64,000 bases of DNA from Winogradskyella flava (GTDB lineage Bacteria > Bacteroidota > Bacteroidia > Flavobacteriales > Flavobacteriaceae): assembly GCF_014243395.1 (NCBI RefSeq), contig NZ_JACLCP010000002.1:661804-725803 (forward strand), in the 5' to 3' direction. Made by a program: the position numbers and the translations under genes. Each line of letters opens with the position of its first letter. The first letter of the stretch is position 1. The notes under the pieces were generated by a model that was not told the origin of the DNA, searched no databases, and was given only the letters and a program-made list of their open reading frames with translations. Below, in pieces: positions 45,869-54,744 of the stretch.

Positions 45869-46584
45869 TGAGCACAGAGAAAGGCAAATTATACTTAATC
45901 CCAACGCGTTTAGGCGACAACCCTCCACTAGAAGTTTTACCAATCTCAATAAAAAAAATCATTGAAGATCTTAATTATTACATTGTTGAAAATGAAAAGA
46001 CTGCGCGACGGTTTATTAAACGTGTGTCTGCAAGTAAGTCTCAACCTTCATTAAAGCTGAGCGTTTTAAACAAATACACTACTGAAGCAGAGCGAAACAC
46101 TTACTTAAATCCTTGTATAGAAAGTGAATCTGTTGGATTATTATCTGAAGCTGGTTGTCCCGCCATTGCTGATCCAGGATCGGATATCGTGAATCTCGCC
46201 CATCAAATGAATATAAAAGTGGTGCCTTTGGTTGGCCCATCTTCCATTCTTTTGGCATTAATGGCTTCTGGCATGAATGGCCAAAGTTTTTGTTTTAACG
46301 GCTATCTTCCAATTGATAAAAACGAAAAGAAATCTAAAATTAAATCTTTAGAGCGTCTTTCTGCTGAGCAAAATCAATCACAAATTTTTATAGAAACACC
46401 TTATAGAAATATGAAAATGCTCGAAGATCTTACAACTATCCTACATCCAGAAACGAGAATTTGTGTTGCATGCGATCTTACCCTACCAACAGAATTCATT
46501 CGAACAATGCCCGCAAAAAATTGGAAAAGTAATAGAGAAGACTTCCACAAAAGACCAGCAATCTTTATAATACAAAAAGATTAA
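45868..46584 (+). CDS. SAM-dependent tetrapyrrole-methylase-fold methyltransferase (RsmI-like)
   Basis: This 238-aa protein has the RsmI/YraL signatures GLLSEAGCPAIADPGSDIV and PLVGPSSILLALMASGMNGQ. E. coli RsmI 2'-O-methylates C1402 of 16S rRNA. This shorter Bacteroidota form lacks the C-terminal extension and its exact target is uncertain. It starts in the preceding gene's stop (TAATG) and ends 4 bp into the convergent lysozyme-like gene. Confidence 0.8.
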   Translation: MSTEKGKLYLIPTRLGDNPPLEVLPISIKKIIEDLNYYIVENEKTARRFIKRVSASKSQPSLKLSVLNKYTTEAERNTYLNPCIESESVGLLSEAGCPAIADPGSDIVNLAHQMNIKVVPLVGPSSILLALMASGMNGQSFCFNGYLPIDKNEKKSKIKSLERLSAEQNQSQIFIETPYRNMKMLEDLTTILHPETRICVACDLTLPTEFIRTMPAKNWKSNREDFHKRPAIFIIQKD

Positions 46585-47237
46585 AGAGTTGCTTTTGCCT
46601 TTTTCTTAGGAGTAACTATGGATGTGTCGTAGCCAGAAAACCTTTTCATATAATACTTTACAGTAGAGCCATAAGCATCAGAAAAGTTGTAGTTGCCATA
46701 ACTACGTAAAAATTTCTTCACACTCCCTGGGCCAGCTAAATGCGCTGCTGCTAATATACCTGACTCGGTGACTTTAACACCTCCAATTGATTTACCGTTA
46801 AAACGCTTAATATCCTTTCGTAAAACCCACTTATTACGCTCTGCATTCGCAATAAAAGCTTTTTCTTGTAATTCTGGGTTGTATAAAAATTGATTAGGAC
46901 TATATATGCCAATTAGCTTTAATGTTTCAGCTCCAAATTGGTACTTACCCAAATATCCAAGTGTATTTACTGTGAAATAATCACCTCGTGATTCCTTAAA
47001 AGCCAAGGCTTCTTTAAAACCTTCAAATGATTTTCCTAAATGCGGCGTAAAAATGTTTGGTTGTGAATTCTGCGATTGATCGTTCATTGCCAACTCGGCG
47101 GAAACGTTATAATCCAGTTCTAACCCTTCAGTAGAATATAAGTCTGAATTAATCGTCGAATCTGGATACAATGCCATTGCAATCAAAAGACAAAATGAAA
47201 ATGGCAATAAAAAATTCTTAACCTTTTTTATAATCAT
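46581..47237 (-). CDS. Lysozyme-like/peptidoglycan-active exported protein
   Basis: This 218-aa protein has a hydrophobic N-terminal signal or anchor (about 7-25) and a lysozyme-superfamily-like domain: ALAFKESRGDYFTVN, where Glu is the candidate catalytic acid, YLGKYQFG, and LAAAHLAGPGSVKKFL. It resembles small lytic transglycosylase-like proteins often labelled LysM peptidoglycan-binding proteins, although no LysM is visible. I start at ATG 47237; an upstream in-frame TTG adds only three residues. Confidence 0.75.
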   Translation of the reverse strand: MIIKKVKNFLLPFSFCLLIAMALYPDSTINSDLYSTEGLELDYNVSAELAMNDQSQNSQPNIFTPHLGKSFEGFKEALAFKESRGDYFTVNTLGYLGKYQFGAETLKLIGIYSPNQFLYNPELQEKAFIANAERNKWVLRKDIKRFNGKSIGGVKVTESGILAAAHLAGPGSVKKFLRSYGNYNFSDAYGSTVKYYMKRFSGYDTSIVTPKKKAKATL

Positions 47238-47294
47238 AACAGCCAATTTTTAGTGATAATTTCCCCTTAAAAATACCTCACTAATTTGCGCTTG

Positions 47295-47302
47295 CAAAGA
47301 TA
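47295..47302 (-). promoter_or_regulatory. -7 element for lysozyme-like gene
   Basis: TATCTTTG on the minus strand, 57 nt before the ATG at 47237. Confidence 0.45.
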
Positions 47303-47354
47303 ATCCTTTTTTCTAATTATTGAAAATCAACCGATTAAGTGTTAAAATTTTAAC

Positions 47355-48260
47355 TTAAAAGTAGATAGAATGCCATTTTAACCGACCATTGGAATTCAAT
47401 TCTAAAGCAGGAAAAGGTACCTTAATGACATTAAAAACGTCAAAAATGGTTTTTAGAAACCGAGAATTTGTTTGTATTCTACTTAAGTCAATATCTAAAC
47501 TTAGATAGTATTGTCGAGTTCTATTCTGATTTAAAAATAAGGGATCGTTAGTTTCACCTGTGAGCATACCATCTGCTCCATATCCAAATGCCAAATTCAA
47601 CCAATTCGGAATAGCATCGGTTTTTAAAAATGACTTCAGATTAGCACTCAACCAATACGTTTGTCCGTTATAATCCTTTAAAAATTCCTCAGACAAACCA
47701 TCGCCTAATTTATCAGGTCTTTGTTTAGCAAAACGTGTTCTACTAAAGGAGTATTTTAATAGTATTCTTTGTTCTTGCCATAATAATTCTTGTCCAACAT
47801 ATAGACCAGTCCCAGCTGTGTTTGCAGCCATATCGATCCAAGAAAACCCCCATTCTTGAGAAAAACCGTCCAAGACCTCAACTGCGGTTAAGAAGCCCAA
47901 ACCTAATGTAGATCCGTATATTAATTGATCTTTTTTGCTGACTCCAGACCAATTTAAAACATTGGCTCCTACTCTTCCTAGCTGATAGGAGGAAAACACA
48001 TGACCAAACTTATCCATTTGCAGCCATTCGCCACCATCATCAATAGTTTTAAATTTAGAACGTGGATAATCAGCGTACCATAATTGATCCAGACCTATAA
48101 GAGTCATTGTAGCCAAGGACGCTTCTGCTATAACCACTACATTGCGGCGCGATTTGTTCAGGCTATCACTAGGTTTTAAAAAGTGATTCCGGTTAGATTG
48201 AGAAAAAAGTACTCCTGAAATAAAAAGACATAGAACAATATGACCACATGTCCATCTCAA
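47355..48260 (-). CDS. DUF2279 family protein
   Basis: This 301-aa protein has a signal peptide (about residues 1-20, ending GVLFSQS). It matches DUF2279 (YfiM-like), with KFGHVFSSYQLGRVG and WIDMAANTAGTGLYVGQELLW. The short amphipathic strands at the C-terminus and a terminal Phe suggest outer-membrane association. Last gene of the dapF-GNAT-mltG operon. Function unknown. Confidence 0.8.
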   Translation of the reverse strand: MRWTCGHIVLCLFISGVLFSQSNRNHFLKPSDSLNKSRRNVVVIAEASLATMTLIGLDQLWYADYPRSKFKTIDDGGEWLQMDKFGHVFSSYQLGRVGANVLNWSGVSKKDQLIYGSTLGLGFLTAVEVLDGFSQEWGFSWIDMAANTAGTGLYVGQELLWQEQRILLKYSFSRTRFAKQRPDKLGDGLSEEFLKDYNGQTYWLSANLKSFLKTDAIPNWLNLAFGYGADGMLTGETNDPLFLNQNRTRQYYLSLDIDLSRIQTNSRFLKTIFDVFNVIKVPFPALELNSNGRLKWHSIYF

Positions 48261-48262
48261 AC

Positions 48263-49306
48263 TTACTTATTGATCCCTTGGGATGATAAATATTTTTGGT
48301 ACGCCCTAGCATTATTATTATGCTGAGCTAAGCTTTTGGCAAATTTATGGTAACCTAAGCGCTTAGCATCCGCTGCGAAATAAAGGTAGCTATGCTTTTC
48401 AGGATTTAAGACCGCCTTTATTGCAGATAAATCTGGCATTGCAATCAATCCCGGCGGCAAACCAAAATTTTTATAGGTATTATAAGGAGAATCGATTTCC
48501 TTGTGTACGTTCAAGACACGTCTTATAACTGTGTTTTTATATTTTGGTGTTTGGTAGGCTGCAAACTTCAAGGTTGGATCCGCTTGCAAAGGCATACCTA
48601 TTCTTAATCGGTTTAAATATACACCTGCTACACGTGGTTGCTCATCTGCCTTCTTAGATTCTTCATGAACAATGGATGCTAGGGTTATAGCCTCATTAGG
48701 TGTAAGATTCAGCTTTTTTGCTTTTGCCTTTCTCTCATCGTTCCAAAAGCTATTATATTCTTTTAACATTCTGTCTCTAAAGGTTTCTGCAGACGTATTC
48801 CAAAAAAACTCATAACTGTTTGGTAGATAAATACCAAGTGCTGTCGCTTTAGAAAACCCATTAGTACTTAGAAATGCTTCATCAGTCATCGCAGTAATTA
48901 ACGACAAACTATCTGCTTCAATCTGAGTGCTTATTCTTCCTGCCAAATCTTCTAAGGTGTGTTGATTATTAAAGGCGATTTTTATAGGTAGGTTTTTACT
49001 TCTAATGGAATTTATAATTTCATTATTGTTCATGCCTTTGGAGATCGCAAATCTTCCAGCTTTAATATTGGTTGTATATTTCTTTTGGCTGGCTAAAGCA
49101 TCGAACTTATCAATATCCTTTAACAGAGGTACTAATTGTTCCCTGACATCATCATAGGAGGCATTTGTAGATACATAAATATAGGCCGTTTCGTTATTAA
49201 AAGCTGTATTTGGTTTAAACATGGCACTATAAACATAGAATGCCACAACTCCAAAAATCACAAGCCCAATAAGAGCTACAACCCAAAGAATCTTTTTTAT
49301 ATACAT
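48263..49306 (-). CDS. mltG: Endolytic peptidoglycan transglycosylase MltG
   Basis: This 347-aa protein has one N-terminal TM helix (about 7-28), a LysM-like region and the YceG/MltG catalytic domain. The active-site Glu lies in ASIVHEESKKADEQPRVAGVYLNRL-type sequence, followed by PLQADPT and DSPYNTY. It cuts nascent glycan strands and helps end glycan polymerisation. It is 3 bp after the GNAT gene and just before DUF2279. Confidence 0.93.
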   Translation of the reverse strand: MYIKKILWVVALIGLVIFGVVAFYVYSAMFKPNTAFNNETAYIYVSTNASYDDVREQLVPLLKDIDKFDALASQKKYTTNIKAGRFAISKGMNNNEIINSIRSKNLPIKIAFNNQHTLEDLAGRISTQIEADSLSLITAMTDEAFLSTNGFSKATALGIYLPNSYEFFWNTSAETFRDRMLKEYNSFWNDERKAKAKKLNLTPNEAITLASIVHEESKKADEQPRVAGVYLNRLRIGMPLQADPTLKFAAYQTPKYKNTVIRRVLNVHKEIDSPYNTYKNFGLPPGLIAMPDLSAIKAVLNPEKHSYLYFAADAKRLGYHKFAKSLAQHNNNARAYQKYLSSQGINK

Positions 49307-49309
49307 AAA

Positions 49310-49837
49310 TTAATCATTAATACGTTGTAATATATATTCATTAGAGAACTTATCTCCATCAAAACTCCAGTCTTTTTTTAGTCCTATTTTCTTAAAGCCG
49401 TTAGTCTTAAACAACTTAAGGCTCACCTCGTTATCTTCGGAGATATTTGCATATACCTGGCGCAAATGAAGCGTTTTAAAACAGTAATGCACCAAAAGGT
49501 TTAAAGCCTCTTTACCAAAGCCTTTAAGTCTATCCGATTGATCTTGAATTAAAATTCCAATACCTGCACGTTTATTTTTAATATTAAAATCAAAAACGTC
49601 TATAAGCCCAATGGTATTGTCATCGCTATTGGTACAAATAGCCAAGCGCAATTGTTTAGCTTCAAAAATATCCTGTTTGGCATTCTGCAAATATCGCTTA
49701 ATTAAAAATCTGGAATATGGTGTTTGTGTATCACTTAGGTGCCAAAGTGATGTATCATTTTCAACTTTGTAAACAAAATCCAAGTCTTCTGGTTCCAAAG
49801 CTCTTAAATAGATATGTTCACCCTTGAGCGTTACCAT
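49310..49837 (-). CDS. GNAT family N-acetyltransferase (RimJ-like)
   Basis: This 175-aa acetyltransferase of the RimJ/RimL/SpeG-like subclass opens with LKGEHIYLRALEPEDLDFVY. The acetyl-CoA region is DRLKGFGKEALNLL. The substrate is unknown. It overlaps dapF by 7 bp and lies 3 bp before mltG, so it sits inside a cell-wall operon. Confidence 0.88.
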   Translation of the reverse strand: MVTLKGEHIYLRALEPEDLDFVYKVENDTSLWHLSDTQTPYSRFLIKRYLQNAKQDIFEAKQLRLAICTNSDDNTIGLIDVFDFNIKNKRAGIGILIQDQSDRLKGFGKEALNLLVHYCFKTLHLRQVYANISEDNEVSLKLFKTNGFKKIGLKKDWSFDGDKFSNEYILQRIND

Positions 49838-50610
49838 TCTATTTCACCTTTAAATACTTGTTGGGCTGGGCCAATAAGCCAAATATTCTTATACCCATCT
49901 TTATCTTCTTCAAACTTTACCTTTAATTCACCACCTTGGGTTTTCAAACTAACTTCATCACTATTAGTTTTTGCACCCTTATGCATTGCTAATGCCACAG
50001 CTGTTACACCGGTTCCACAAGATAAAGTTTCGTCTTCTACGCCGCGTTCGTATGTTCTAACAGCGAATCTATCGTTGGACAATTGCTCAACAAAATTCAC
50101 ATTACTTCCAGCCCGTCCATAAGGCTGTCCATATCTAATCTTAGCGCCATTTTGTTTGACATCAAAAGCTTCAATCTGAGAAACCAGTTCTACATGATGA
50201 GGCGATCCCGTGTCTAAAAACGTATGATCCTTATAGGCTTCAATCGTTTCTACGTTTTGCATTTGAAGGTACACAATATCACCGTTTATTCTCGCTTTGT
50301 GCAATCCATCAATGGCTTCAAACTCTGCTGTGCTACTTATTATGCCTAAGTATTTCGCGAAAGCTGCTATACAGCGTCCACCATTACCACACATGCTGCT
50401 CTCTTTGCCATCGGCATTATAATAAACCATCTTAAAATCCGCAATTTTGTCATTCTCCAATAGTATAAATCCATTGGCTCCAATGCCAAAACGTCGGTCA
50501 CATAATTCCTCTATACGTTTGGTATTATTTTTGTCGATTTGTTGCAAACGATTGTCAACGATTATAAAATCGTTGCCTGTACCTTGATATTTGTAAAAAG
50601 TAACTGTCAT
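49831..50610 (-). CDS. dapF: Diaminopimelate epimerase
   Basis: This 259-aa epimerase converts LL- to meso-diaminopimelate for lysine and peptidoglycan. The two catalytic cysteines lie in MCGNGGRC and LSCGTGVTAV, and GTGNDFI opens the protein. I start at ATG 50610. The upstream in-frame TTG at 50622 falls inside the -7 promoter element TATATTTG (50620-50627). First gene of the mltG operon. Confidence 0.94.
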   Translation of the reverse strand: MTVTFYKYQGTGNDFIIVDNRLQQIDKNNTKRIEELCDRRFGIGANGFILLENDKIADFKMVYYNADGKESSMCGNGGRCIAAFAKYLGIISSTAEFEAIDGLHKARINGDIVYLQMQNVETIEAYKDHTFLDTGSPHHVELVSQIEAFDVKQNGAKIRYGQPYGRAGSNVNFVEQLSNDRFAVRTYERGVEDETLSCGTGVTAVALAMHKGAKTNSDEVSLKTQGGELKVKFEEDKDGYKNIWLIGPAQQVFKGEIEW

Positions 50611-50619
50611 AATTCTTAG

Positions 50620-50627
50620 CAAATATA
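50620..50627 (-). promoter_or_regulatory. -7 element for dapF operon
   Basis: TATATTTG on the minus strand, 9 nt before the ATG; predicted leader about 3 nt. The GTTAA array at 50654-50692 lies directly upstream. Confidence 0.5.
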
Positions 50628-50653
50628 AGAATAAAGCATCTTAAAATCGAGGT

Positions 50654-50692
50654 GTTAAGTAGGCGTTAAAGTTGACGTTAAATAGTCGTTAA
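50654..50692 (+). promoter_or_regulatory. Phased GTTAA repeat array upstream of htrA
   Basis: GTTAA occurs at 50654, 50665, 50677 and 50688, spaced 11, 12 and 11 bp. A fifth copy at 50731 is 43 bp on, near a multiple of the same period. This helical phasing on one DNA face is typical of tandem sites for OmpR/PhoB-family regulators. The htrA -7-like box (TAAATCTG, 50748-50755) is imperfect, as expected for an activator-dependent promoter. Confidence 0.5.
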
Positions 50693-50762
50693 AATGAAAA
50701 CTGAAATTCAATAAATTTATAACTTTAATCGTTAAATAGTTTAAACTTAAATCTGAAAAATT

Positions 50763-52172
50763 ATGAAGAAGATCCTAACTTTAGTTTGTGTTTCGGCATT
50801 AGGTGGTCTATTGACTTTAGGAGGCTATATGCTTTTCGTAAAACAAGACGAGGGGCACGTTGCTGTAGAACAAGTTTCTGAACTCCCAATATATGTGCCT
50901 ACAAACACAAACACGACATTTAACAGCGCTACTAATGTTGCACCAAATTTTGTAGAAGCCGCTGAAAAAACTATAAACGCTGTAGTGCATGTAAAAAACA
51001 CGGCGATCGTGTCAGCACCAATGACCATGCAGGATTTATTCTTTGGGCGCAGTCAGCAACGCGCACAAGTTGGTACAGGCAGCGGTGTTATTATTTCACC
51101 AACAGGTTATATAGTAACGAACAACCACGTGATACAAAATGCCAACGAAATAAGCATTACCCTAAACAACAATAAGGCTTACATGGCTGAAGTTATTGGT
51201 ACAGACGAATCTACCGATATCGCTTTACTTAAAATTGAAGCAGATGACGATTTACCATTTATGGCATTTGGAGATTCTGATAATGCAAAAATTGGCGAGT
51301 GGGTTTTAGCCGTAGGTAATCCATTTAATTTAAATTCTACGGTAACAGCTGGAATTATTAGTGCGAAATCTAGAGATCTTAGTGGGCGAAACTTGCAATC
51401 CTTCATACAAACGGATGCTGCCGTTAATCCAGGAAATTCTGGAGGTGCCTTGGTAAATACCAATGGTGATTTAATTGGTATCAATACGGCTATTTCCTCT
51501 AGAGACGGCTCCTATATTGGTTACTCTTTCGCAGTCCCAAGTAATATTGCGCGTAAGATTGTAAACGATATCATGGAATATGGTAATGTACAAAATGGTA
51601 TTTTGGGTGTTGTGGGTGGCGCATTAAATAGTAAGGCCGCAGAACAACTAGGCACAGACATAACCGAAGGCTTTTATGTTAGTGAAGTCACTGCAGATAC
51701 TGGTGCTGAGAAAGCAGGGCTTAAAAGTGGTGATATTATTAAAAAAATAGATAATCAAGACATCAACAAATTCTCCGATTTATCAGGATATTTAAAGACG
51801 AAAAGTCCAGATGATGTTGTGAATGTAACCTTAATAAGAGATGGTGATGAAGAAGTGTTGCCAGTAACGCTATTAAGACCTACAACCTATGTAGTAGAAA
51901 CTATAGGATATGTAAAGAATGCTTCAAAGAAAGAATTAAAGAAGTTTGGAGCCGATTACGGTGTTAAGATTTCCAAGTTTGATAAAAACTACAAGCCATA
52001 CTGGAATAAAAATGGTATTGAAGAAGGAAGCATAGTGACACGAATTAATGGCAAAAAATTATATTCGGTGGATGATGCTGAAAATGCTTTAAAAACAAGA
52101 AATATTAATGAACCACTTCAGATTGAAGTTATTAATAACGAAGGTGAAAAAGTAGTGTATAATTTCAGATAG
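50763..52172 (+). CDS. DegP/HtrA family periplasmic serine protease
   Basis: This 469-aa envelope protease degrades misfolded proteins. It has an N-terminal signal or anchor (about 5-26), a trypsin-like domain with His122, Asp152 and Ser226 (GNSGGAL), and two PDZ domains (about 280-370 and 385-469). The triad is intact. Predicted to act in the periplasm. It is divergent from the dapF operon. The GTTAA array in front suggests stress control by an OmpR-type regulator such as the one encoded at 13.6 kb (inference). Confidence 0.93.
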   Translation: MKKILTLVCVSALGGLLTLGGYMLFVKQDEGHVAVEQVSELPIYVPTNTNTTFNSATNVAPNFVEAAEKTINAVVHVKNTAIVSAPMTMQDLFFGRSQQRAQVGTGSGVIISPTGYIVTNNHVIQNANEISITLNNNKAYMAEVIGTDESTDIALLKIEADDDLPFMAFGDSDNAKIGEWVLAVGNPFNLNSTVTAGIISAKSRDLSGRNLQSFIQTDAAVNPGNSGGALVNTNGDLIGINTAISSRDGSYIGYSFAVPSNIARKIVNDIMEYGNVQNGILGVVGGALNSKAAEQLGTDITEGFYVSEVTADTGAEKAGLKSGDIIKKIDNQDINKFSDLSGYLKTKSPDDVVNVTLIRDGDEEVLPVTLLRPTTYVVETIGYVKNASKKELKKFGADYGVKISKFDKNYKPYWNKNGIEEGSIVTRINGKKLYSVDDAENALKTRNINEPLQIEVINNEGEKVVYNFR

Positions 52173-52193
52173 ACCCACCCAAAATTTAGATCA

Positions 52194-52230
52194 AAACCCT
52201 TTAAGAAATTATTCTTTAAAGGGTTTTTTA
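52194..52230 (+). terminator. Intrinsic terminator of htrA
   Basis: AACCCTTTAAGAA and TTCTTTAAAGGGTT form a long stem with one bulge, followed by a T-run, 22 bp after the htrA stop. Confidence 0.85.
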
Positions 52231-52268
52231 TTTTCGACAAAAAGCGTTACGAAAACGTTTGAAATATG

Positions 52269-52276
52269 TATTTTTG
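52269..52276 (+). promoter_or_regulatory. -7 element for gap
   Basis: TATTTTTG followed by CGC, a perfect TANNTTTG. It overlaps an in-frame ATG at 52266, which therefore cannot be the real start. Confidence 0.55.
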
Positions 52277-52307
52277 CGCAAAATTTAAAATCATAAACCA
52301 AAACAAA

Positions 52308-53756
52308 ATGGGTTTTAACGACACATACGAAAAAGAATTAGCGTTTCAAGCAGATCGTCGGAGAGCTACGGTCGAATTCATTAAAACGGTGAGTGACCTT
52401 TGGTACGACAATTCCATTGAGTTAGTTCTTTTCAGAAATCAATTAATCGACAGAAAAGTGAGTGAAATCTTAAACCTCCATGAATACGCAGGAGAGTTTG
52501 TTCAGAAACCAATTTCTATTTTCGATTCTGTTGAGATTGCTCAAGCCATTAAAAAACTAAACTTACCACCTGCGAAGTTGGACATTGGCAAACTAACCTA
52601 CGAGTACCACCTAGAAGATCAGAAGTACGATAATGCTACAGCATTTGTTTCTGCGAAATTAGGTGAAGCCAAGAAAACCAAAAGTATTGAGCCTAAGGAT
52701 GTTGTGCTTTATGGTTTTGGTCGAATTGGAAGATTGGTGGCACGTGAGCTGATGACGCGCACTGGGAAAGGTAATCAGTTAAGATTGAGAGCTATTGTAA
52801 CTCGAGGAGAAGTCAATGAGACTGTGCTAGAAAAACGTGCATCACTATTAAGAAATGACTCTGTTCACGGTGATTTTTCTGGTATGGTGAGCATTGATGT
52901 AAAAAATAGTGCCTTGATTATTAATGGTACTACCGTTAAAATCATTTCAGCCAATGCGCCAGAGGATATTGATTATACAAAATATGGTATCAACGATGCT
53001 TTAGTAATAGATAATACAGGCGCATTTAGAGATGATAAAGCTCTTGAAAGACACCTAAAATCTAAAGGTGTTACCAAAGTATTATTAACCGCTCCTGGAA
53101 AAGGCGTTCCTAATATTGTTCATGGTGTTAACCATTTAGAACACAATCCTGATAAAACAAATATTTTTTCTGCAGCATCTTGTACTACAAATGCCATTAC
53201 ACCTGTGCTCAAGGCTGTTGAAGATTCTTTCGGTGTAAAATCTGGGCATTTAGAAACGATCCACGCCTACACCAACGATCAAAACTTAGTTGATAATTTC
53301 CATAAAAAGTATAGACGTGGTAGAGCTGCTGGTTTAAACATGGTCATTACGGAAACAGGTGCTGGTAAAGCTGTAAGTAAAGCATTACCCTCACTTGAAG
53401 GCAAGTTAACTTCTAACGCTATTAGAGTTCCTGTCCCAAATGGTTCGCTCGCTATTCTTAATTTAGAATTAGAGAACGAAACTTCTGTTGAGAGTATGAA
53501 TACCATTATGAAAAAGTATGCCCTTGAAGGTAATTTGGTAGAGCAAATTAAATACGAAATGAGTGATGAGCTTGTGTCTAGCGATATTGTCGGAAGCTCA
53601 GCACCTTCTATTTACGACAGCAAAGCCACCATCGTAAGGGAAGATGGTAAAAATGTTATATTATATATATGGTACGACAACGAATATGGCTATAGTCATC
53701 AAGTGATTCGTCTTGCTAAATATATTGCGAAAGTAAGACGATTTGCGTATTACTAA
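52308..53756 (+). CDS. gap: Glyceraldehyde-3-phosphate dehydrogenase, long form
   Basis: This 482-aa GAPDH carries an N-terminal extension of about 125 residues before the Rossmann GFGRIGR motif. The catalytic Cys is in SAASCTTNAITP, with the C-terminal WYDNEYGYSHQVIRL. Bacteroidota often carry this long type beside a short glycolytic GAPDH; a gluconeogenic or distinct cofactor role is suspected but not shown. The start is ATG 52308 (MGFNDTYEKE). Confidence 0.92.
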   Translation: MGFNDTYEKELAFQADRRRATVEFIKTVSDLWYDNSIELVLFRNQLIDRKVSEILNLHEYAGEFVQKPISIFDSVEIAQAIKKLNLPPAKLDIGKLTYEYHLEDQKYDNATAFVSAKLGEAKKTKSIEPKDVVLYGFGRIGRLVARELMTRTGKGNQLRLRAIVTRGEVNETVLEKRASLLRNDSVHGDFSGMVSIDVKNSALIINGTTVKIISANAPEDIDYTKYGINDALVIDNTGAFRDDKALERHLKSKGVTKVLLTAPGKGVPNIVHGVNHLEHNPDKTNIFSAASCTTNAITPVLKAVEDSFGVKSGHLETIHAYTNDQNLVDNFHKKYRRGRAAGLNMVITETGAGKAVSKALPSLEGKLTSNAIRVPVPNGSLAILNLELENETSVESMNTIMKKYALEGNLVEQIKYEMSDELVSSDIVGSSAPSIYDSKATIVREDGKNVILYIWYDNEYGYSHQVIRLAKYIAKVRRFAYY

Positions 53757-53774
53757 TAAACCATAAATTGATAG

Positions 53775-53809
53775 AAAAAAGTCTTGTTCTAAAAACAGGA
53801 CTTTTTTTG
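53775..53809 (+). terminator. Intrinsic terminator of gap
   Basis: AAGTCTTGTT and AACAGGACTT pair with one G-U, followed by a T7 run. Confidence 0.85.
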
Positions 53810-53950
53810 TTTTTGCAACATCCAAAATAAAAATTGAACCGTAAATAAATTGACCTTCTTAATTGAAAGGCTATTTGCCTAGTATTTTATTTATAATTAT
53901 TATCTTGGCAACCAATTAATTAATCTAACAAACCAAAACGCACAACTAAG

Positions 53951-54577
53951 ATGAAATTCTTATTAAAAGCCGCTGTAATTCTATTAGTTTTATTTAATCT
54001 TCAATCCCTCAACGCTCAAGCAAGTACAGATAAAGATGATGAAAAGTACTCCTTGAATAGTGGTACAATTGATAATCAATTTGAATATATTTTTAGAAAG
54101 TCTGGTAATTTTAGAGGTACCAATGGTCAACGCTACGAGGCTGTAAAAACAGCCTGGCTTTTAACTTTAAAAGCACATGTCCTTGATTCTTTGAAAACCA
54201 CATATAAGAATTTAGAAGATTCTAAAGCAACAGTTGCCAATCAAGCTAAGGAAATTGAGGATTTAAAAGGTAAATTGGGTAATACACAAACCATCTTAGA
54301 CCAAACCAATAACGAAAAAAATAACATGTCATTATTAGGCATGTCCACCAGCAAGACTAACTATAACGTCATTATGTGGAGTATCATTGCTGGGCTTGCG
54401 GCATTATTGTTATTCTTTATCTATAAATTTAAGAATAGTAATTCATTAACACGAGAAGCCAAGCACAAACTTGACGAGGTTGAAACCGAATTTGAGGAGC
54501 ATAGACGCACAGCTTTAGAACGTGAGCAAAAAGTAAGACGTCAACTCCAAGATGAGATAAACAAGAATAAGGCTTAA
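53951..54577 (+). CDS. Signal-peptide, coiled-coil, single-TM protein
   Basis: This 208-aa protein has a signal peptide (residues 1-22, ending SLNAQ) and a conserved globular part to about residue 75. A first coiled coil covers about 78-125, one TM helix about 140-160, and a charged second coiled coil about 165-206. It is often mislabelled tRNA (guanine-N1)-methyltransferase because it lies next to trmD, but it has no methyltransferase motif. The topology suggests an envelope protein with its C-terminus in the cytosol. Function unknown. Confidence 0.75.
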   Translation: MKFLLKAAVILLVLFNLQSLNAQASTDKDDEKYSLNSGTIDNQFEYIFRKSGNFRGTNGQRYEAVKTAWLLTLKAHVLDSLKTTYKNLEDSKATVANQAKEIEDLKGKLGNTQTILDQTNNEKNNMSLLGMSTSKTNYNVIMWSIIAGLAALLLFFIYKFKNSNSLTREAKHKLDEVETEFEEHRRTALEREQKVRRQLQDEINKNKA

Positions 54578-54606
54578 TTTATTCTGAACTTATAATAATA
54601 TTTTTG

Positions 54607-54637
54607 AAATCCACAATTTGACTTGTGGATTTTTTTA
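54607..54637 (+). terminator. Intrinsic terminator of coiled-coil protein gene
   Basis: AAATCCACAA and TTGTGGATTT pair around TTTGAC and are followed by a T-run. Confidence 0.85.
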
Positions 54638-54717
54638 TTTTGAAATTAACTTTAAACTGTGAAATTTGAATACATGATACAAAAGTATTTAATACGTCAA
54701 ATTTTCTTAATTAAGCA

Positions 54718-54725
54718 TACCTTTG
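54718..54725 (+). promoter_or_regulatory. -7 element for trmD
   Basis: TACCTTTG followed by CAC, an exact TANNTTTG, 19 nt before the trmD ATG. Confidence 0.5.
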
Positions 54726-54744
54726 CACTCTATTCATAATAACA

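Noticed and set aside
47341..47354. Perfect palindrome GTTAAAATTTTAAC as an operator or terminator
   Set aside because: All A/T core, next to the DUF2279 stop with no T-run of note; may be chance in A+T-rich DNA.
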